A stretch of DNA of 6,049 nt, taken from NCBI RefSeq assembly GCF_963548695.1, contig NZ_CAUUWA010000103.1, forward strand, positions 1 through 6,049. Direction: 5' to 3'. Origin of the DNA: an uncultured Fretibacterium sp. GTDB taxonomy: Bacteria > Synergistota > Synergistia > Synergistales > Aminobacteriaceae. Both the position numbers and the translations under genes were made by a program. Shown in pieces: positions 3,135 through 6,049 of the stretch. Under the pieces are notes generated by a model. That model had not been told where the DNA came from. It was given only the letters and a program-made list of their open reading frames with translations, and searched no databases. Positions within the stretch are counted from its first letter, which is position 1. Each line of letters starts with the position of its first letter.

Positions 3135-5441
3135 ATGATTGAACACGGGAAGATTGAAAACGAGAAGATTGAAAACGGTTCAGCGGGGGGAGTGGGGGAG
3201 AGGGCCCAGGAGAAGGTCAGCCTCTACGTCTCCGGGATGACCTGCGCGACCTGCGCCAAGATGGTGGAGCGGGAGCTGTCGAAGGTCGATGGGGTCGCGT
3301 TCGCGGCGGTGAACCTGGCGACGGACAGCGCCTTCGTGGTGCTGGAGCGCCCGGTGCCGCGGGAGGTCCTGGAGCAAGCCGTGCGGGAGGCGGGCTACGA
3401 CATCGGAAGCCCACCCGGCGAGGGGCAGGAGGAGGAGCGGTATCGCGCAGCGCGGCGCGGGGTGGTCTATTCCTGGGCGGTCGTCGTCCCGCTCATGGTC
3501 CTGATGGTGCTGCACATGTACGGCGGACCGTCGGTACACGCCGGGGCCATGAGGCGCGTCATGCAGGCCATGCCGTTCATCGAGGCGGTGTGCGGGGCTT
3601 TCATCCTCTTCGGGGTCGGGCGCCGTATCCTCCGGAGCGCGTGGATCGCCCTCTCGCACCGGCACGCCAACATGGACGTGCTGGTCGCGCTGGGCGCGCT
3701 CTCCGCCTGGGGCACGGTCTTCGTCTCCTGGGCCGACCCGGCATTCCCCTCGTTTGGCGCCATATCGACGATGATCGTGGCCCTGCACCTCACGGGACGC
3801 TACATCGAGTCCCGGCTCCGGGACCGGGCGTCGAAACAGGTGCGGGCGCTCCTGTCGCTTTCCGTGCCCACGGCGCGCCTGCTGCTCTCCGAGGAGGATA
3901 TCGGAAAGGGGGATGTCGGAAAGGAGGAAGGGGAAAAGACGGTCGAGGTTCCGATTGAAGCGGTGAGGTCGGGAAACGTCGTGGTGGTCCTGCCGGGCGA
4001 GCGCATTTCCGTGGACGGGGAGATCGTCCGGGGCACGACGTCGGTCGACGAGTCCATGCTGACGGGGGAGTCCATCCCCGTGTCCCGCGGCGTGGGGGAT
4101 GCGGTGACGGGGGGCTCCCTGAACCTGACGGGCGCCCTGCGCGTTCGGGCCACATCGGTGGGGGAGGACAGCTTTCTCTCGCGCATGGCGTCGCTGATCC
4201 GGGAGGCCCAGGGGGCGAAAATCCCCATTCAGGCCTTCGCGGACCGGGTGACGAACCGCTTCGTCCCCGTCGTCTTCCTGCTGGCCGTGCTGTCGGGCGC
4301 GTTCTGGTGGGTCCTGTATCGGGTATACGGGACGTCGCCCCTGCCCCTCGCCCTCCTGGGGACGGCCACCCCCGCAAAGGCGCTGAACGCCTTCATCTCC
4401 ACGCTTGTGATCGCCTGTCCCTGCGCGCTTGGGCTCGCCATTCCCATGGCGCTCGTCGCGGGGACGGGCGCGGCCTCGAGGCGCGGACTGCTGATCCGCA
4501 ACGCCGAGGCCGTACAGACGGCCCGTGAGCTGGGCGCCGCGATCCTGGACAAGACGGGAACCCTGACGGAGGGCGCCCCGAAGGTCGTGGAGACGAACCT
4601 GACGCCGGAGCTGCTGAACGTCGCGGCCTCCATCGAGAGGTCGTCGACCCATCCCCTGGCCAAGGCCATCGCCGCGGCTGCTGCGGGCGACGCCGAGGTC
4701 TCGGAGGTGGCGGAGACCGCGGGCGAGGGAGTGCGCGCATCGGTCGGGGGGCGGGAGTTCTTCATCGGGCGTCCTGCCGACCCGGACGTCTATGGGGCGC
4801 AGCTCGACCTTGGCCGGACGGTCGTCGAGATGCGCTCGGGCGACGCAGTGCTGGGCTTCATCGCCGTGGAGGACCCCATCCGGGAGGACACCCCGGAGGC
4901 GGTGCGGCGGCTTCGGGAGATGGGGGTCGAGGTCGTCATGGCGACGGGCGACAACGAGCGCACGGCGCGGAGCGTCGCGACCCGGATGGGGGTTGACGAT
5001 TACCGCGCCGCCCTGCGGCCGGACGACAAGCTGACCCTCGTACGGGACTGGCAGGCTCGGGGTCGCAAGGTTATGATGGCCGGAGACGGGATCAACGATG
5101 CCGCGGCCCTGAAGGGTGCGGACATCGGCGTGGCCATGGGGGCGGGCAGCGACCTGGCCGTGGAGAACGCGGACATCGTGATCGTCAAGGGCGGCGTGTC
5201 CCGCGTGGCGGACGCGATCTCGCTCTCACGGCGCATCTTCGAGGTCATCCGGCAGAACCTGTTCTGGGCCTTCGCCTACAACGTCGTGGCCGTGCCGCTG
5301 GCGATGCTCTCGCTGCTGAACCCGATCGTTGCGGAGAGCGCCATGGCCGCCAGCTCCATCTCCGTCATCCTGAGCTCCATGCGCATCGCGGGGCATTTTG
5401 GGAGGGGGGACGGGGAGGGCGCCGATTCCCCTAAAAATTAA
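3135..5441 (+). CDS. copA: Copper-exporting P1B-type ATPase (CopA type)
   Basis: This 768-residue inner-membrane pump uses ATP to export Cu(I). Visible domains in order: one heavy-metal-associated domain with GMTCATC (34-40); four membrane segments (about 109-127, 143-165, 178-198, 205-222); actuator domain with TGES (310-313); the metal-site helix with CPC (428-430); phosphorylation motif DKTGT (Asp472); nucleotide-binding His-Pro (506-507); TGDN (604-607); GDGIND (650-655); and last helices with Tyr715-Asn716 and Met737 with Ser740-Ser741. The CPC, YN and M..SS set is typical of Cu(I) pumps and argues against Zn/Cd types. All catalytic residues are present and the length is normal for the family. 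GGAGGGG (3118-3124) lies ten bases before the ATG and sits in a small CCCC/GGGG hairpin. The N-terminus and an actuator loop carry short tandem repeats. No chaperone or regulator gene is adjacent in the window, and no clear terminator follows. Confidence 0.95.
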   Translation: MIEHGKIENEKIENGSAGGVGERAQEKVSLYVSGMTCATCAKMVERELSKVDGVAFAAVNLATDSAFVVLERPVPREVLEQAVREAGYDIGSPPGEGQEEERYRAARRGVVYSWAVVVPLMVLMVLHMYGGPSVHAGAMRRVMQAMPFIEAVCGAFILFGVGRRILRSAWIALSHRHANMDVLVALGALSAWGTVFVSWADPAFPSFGAISTMIVALHLTGRYIESRLRDRASKQVRALLSLSVPTARLLLSEEDIGKGDVGKEEGEKTVEVPIEAVRSGNVVVVLPGERISVDGEIVRGTTSVDESMLTGESIPVSRGVGDAVTGGSLNLTGALRVRATSVGEDSFLSRMASLIREAQGAKIPIQAFADRVTNRFVPVVFLLAVLSGAFWWVLYRVYGTSPLPLALLGTATPAKALNAFISTLVIACPCALGLAIPMALVAGTGAASRRGLLIRNAEAVQTARELGAAILDKTGTLTEGAPKVVETNLTPELLNVAASIERSSTHPLAKAIAAAAAGDAEVSEVAETAGEGVRASVGGREFFIGRPADPDVYGAQLDLGRTVVEMRSGDAVLGFIAVEDPIREDTPEAVRRLREMGVEVVMATGDNERTARSVATRMGVDDYRAALRPDDKLTLVRDWQARGRKVMMAGDGINDAAALKGADIGVAMGAGSDLAVENADIVIVKGGVSRVADAISLSRRIFEVIRQNLFWAFAYNVVAVPLAMLSLLNPIVAESAMAASSISVILSSMRIAGHFGRGDGEGADSPKN
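3149..3178 (+). repeat. 15-bp tandem repeat at the copA 5' end
   Basis: Two 15-base units (3149-3163 and 3164-3178) differ only at the last base and encode KIENE then KIENG, in frame. They lengthen the charged, probably disordered leader before the metal-binding domain. Confidence 0.85.
3896..3925 (+). repeat. 15-bp tandem repeat in the copA actuator-domain loop
   Basis: Two 15-base units (3896-3910 and 3911-3925, 13 of 15 identical) encode DIGKG then DVGKE at about residues 255-264. They fall in a Lys/Glu-rich insertion between ARLLLSEE and VEVPIEAV. Homologues usually have a shorter loop here, so it looks like a local expansion that keeps the frame. Confidence 0.75.
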
Positions 5442-5526
5442 CGGGCACTTCATGATTAAATCAGCGCTTTCCTGGATTTTTAACGTTGAGGGACCGGCGG
5501 GCTGCGACGGATTCACGGGAATAGGC

Positions 5527-5532
5527 TATAAT
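5527..5532 (+). promoter_or_regulatory. Candidate -10 box for cheW
   Basis: TATAAT is a perfect -10 hexamer in an AT-rich patch about 100 bases before the CheW start. No good -35 lies at standard spacing (ctgcga at 5502-5507 would need 19 bases), and the TG of an extended -10 is absent. A start near 5539 would place the two hairpins below in the leader. Confidence 0.45.
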
Positions 5533-5541
5533 AAATTAATG

Positions 5542-5610
5542 CGTCCCTTGTCGGGGGACGAAAAATGGTTGGTTGAATCGGGCCGCCGGGCCTAATAGCC
5601 GGTGCGGTCC
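5542..5610 (+). promoter_or_regulatory. Two leader hairpins ahead of cheW
   Basis: The first hairpin pairs cgtccc (5542-5547) with gggacg (5555-5560) around a seven-base loop. The second, 5580-5610, is a GC-rich imperfect stem (gggccgc with gcggtcc, then a bulge and cgg with ccg). It ends four bases before the AAGGAGG at 5614-5620. No T-run follows either, so they are not intrinsic terminators. They may tune translation or stabilise the message. The rest of the gap 5442-5540 shows only the -10 candidate. Confidence 0.4.
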
Positions 5611-5630
5611 GTGAAGGAGGCGAGCGAAAG

Positions 5631-6049
5631 TTGTCGGCGCAGCTGAAGAAAGCGGACGTCGTCGATGTCCCGCAGCAGTCCATCGGGAAGGATATTGACG
5701 TCGAATCACTGGGACAGGAACACATCAATCTCGTATTCGCTCTTGGAAGCGAGGATTTTGGGGTGGACGTCAACATCGTCCGTGAGATCGTGCGGGTCCC
5801 GCCCTTCATTACCCGCGTTCCCAACGCGCCGGGGTACATCAGGGGCGTCATCAACCTCAGGGGGACGATCGTGCCGGTCTTCGACATGCAGCTCAAGATC
5901 GGGATGCCCTCCACGCCCCTGACCGAGGAGGCCCGTATCGTCGTGCTCTCCGTCAGCGACGTCATGTTTGGGATCATCGTGAACTCGGTCCGCGAGGTTC
6001 GCACGATTTACGACTCCCAGCTGGAGACGGCCTCGAAGCTCTCCTCCGC
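5631..6049 (+). CDS. cheW: Chemotaxis coupling protein CheW (partial, runs off window)
   Basis: The visible 139 codons encode a CheW-like domain. CheW is a cytoplasmic adaptor that links chemoreceptors to the histidine kinase CheA. Recognisable parts after a leader of about 35 residues are LVFALGSEDFGVDVNIVREI, VPPFITRVPNAPGYIRGVIN, LRGTIVPVFDMQLKIGMP and VMFGIIVNSVREV, in the usual order of CheW beta strands. The protein is 3'-truncated only by the window edge; family members are often about 150-170 residues, so little is probably missing. The start is TTG at 5631, chosen because AGGAGG (5615-5620) lies ten bases upstream; no in-frame ATG lies near it. The leader of about 35 residues before the domain is somewhat longer than usual. 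No other chemotaxis gene is visible in the window. Confidence 0.9.
   Translation, partial: MSAQLKKADVVDVPQQSIGKDIDVESLGQEHINLVFALGSEDFGVDVNIVREIVRVPPFITRVPNAPGYIRGVINLRGTIVPVFDMQLKIGMPSTPLTEEARIVVLSVSDVMFGIIVNSVREVRTIYDSQLETASKLSS

Noticed and set aside
3180..4652. Minus-strand 490-codon open frame opposite copA
   Set aside because: Its composition is dominated by Arg, Gly, Pro and His, typical of antisense frames in GC-rich genes; copA on the other strand has all P-type ATPase motifs.

Overview
The window most likely comes from a member of the Synergistota (Synergistaceae-like; an oral or gut lineage such as Fretibacterium is a guess). The main evidence is the C-terminus of the secreted protein on the minus strand, GGGGCDAG + hydrophobic stretch + KKKA, which matches the Synergist-CTERM sorting signal known from that phylum. 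Genes are GC-rich, with clear AGGAGG ribosome binding sites and some TTG starts.

Region 1 (1-2204, minus strand) holds one large secreted-protein locus. The protein (301-2118) has a signal peptide, a papain-like (C1) fold, a lectin-like domain, an 89-residue Pro-Thr stalk and a Synergist-CTERM tail. All expected catalytic positions of the C1 domain are substituted, so it looks like a pseudopeptidase, probably a surface binding protein. Its predicted promoter has a run of 12 G exactly between the -35 and -10 boxes, the architecture of a transcriptional phase-variation switch. Downstream of its stop codon lie at least two further sorting-tail coding segments on the same strand and in the same frame. 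One is a divergent paralogous tail in a 99-bp tandem unit. The other is 53 bp identical to the gene's own tail and runs off the left edge. Together this resembles a variable surface protein with a small array of spare tails. That interpretation is inference; the repeats, the poly-G and the missing residues are seen directly.

Region 2 (2205-2963, plus strand) holds two short, closely spaced, more AT-rich genes of unknown function: a 63-aa protein and a 131-aa coiled-coil protein with two predicted membrane segments. They follow an extended -10 promoter and end at a strong intrinsic terminator.

Region 3 (2964-5441, plus strand) holds a copper-exporting P1B-type ATPase (CopA type) with one N-terminal metal-binding domain. 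A 33-bp element in its leader also occurs, 29/33 identical, upstream of the two small genes and may be a shared promoter.

Region 4 (5442-6049, plus strand) holds a structured leader and the start of a CheW chemotaxis coupling protein that runs off the right edge, which implies a motile or chemosensory organism.

No tRNA, rRNA, CRISPR array, transposase or integrase gene was seen.
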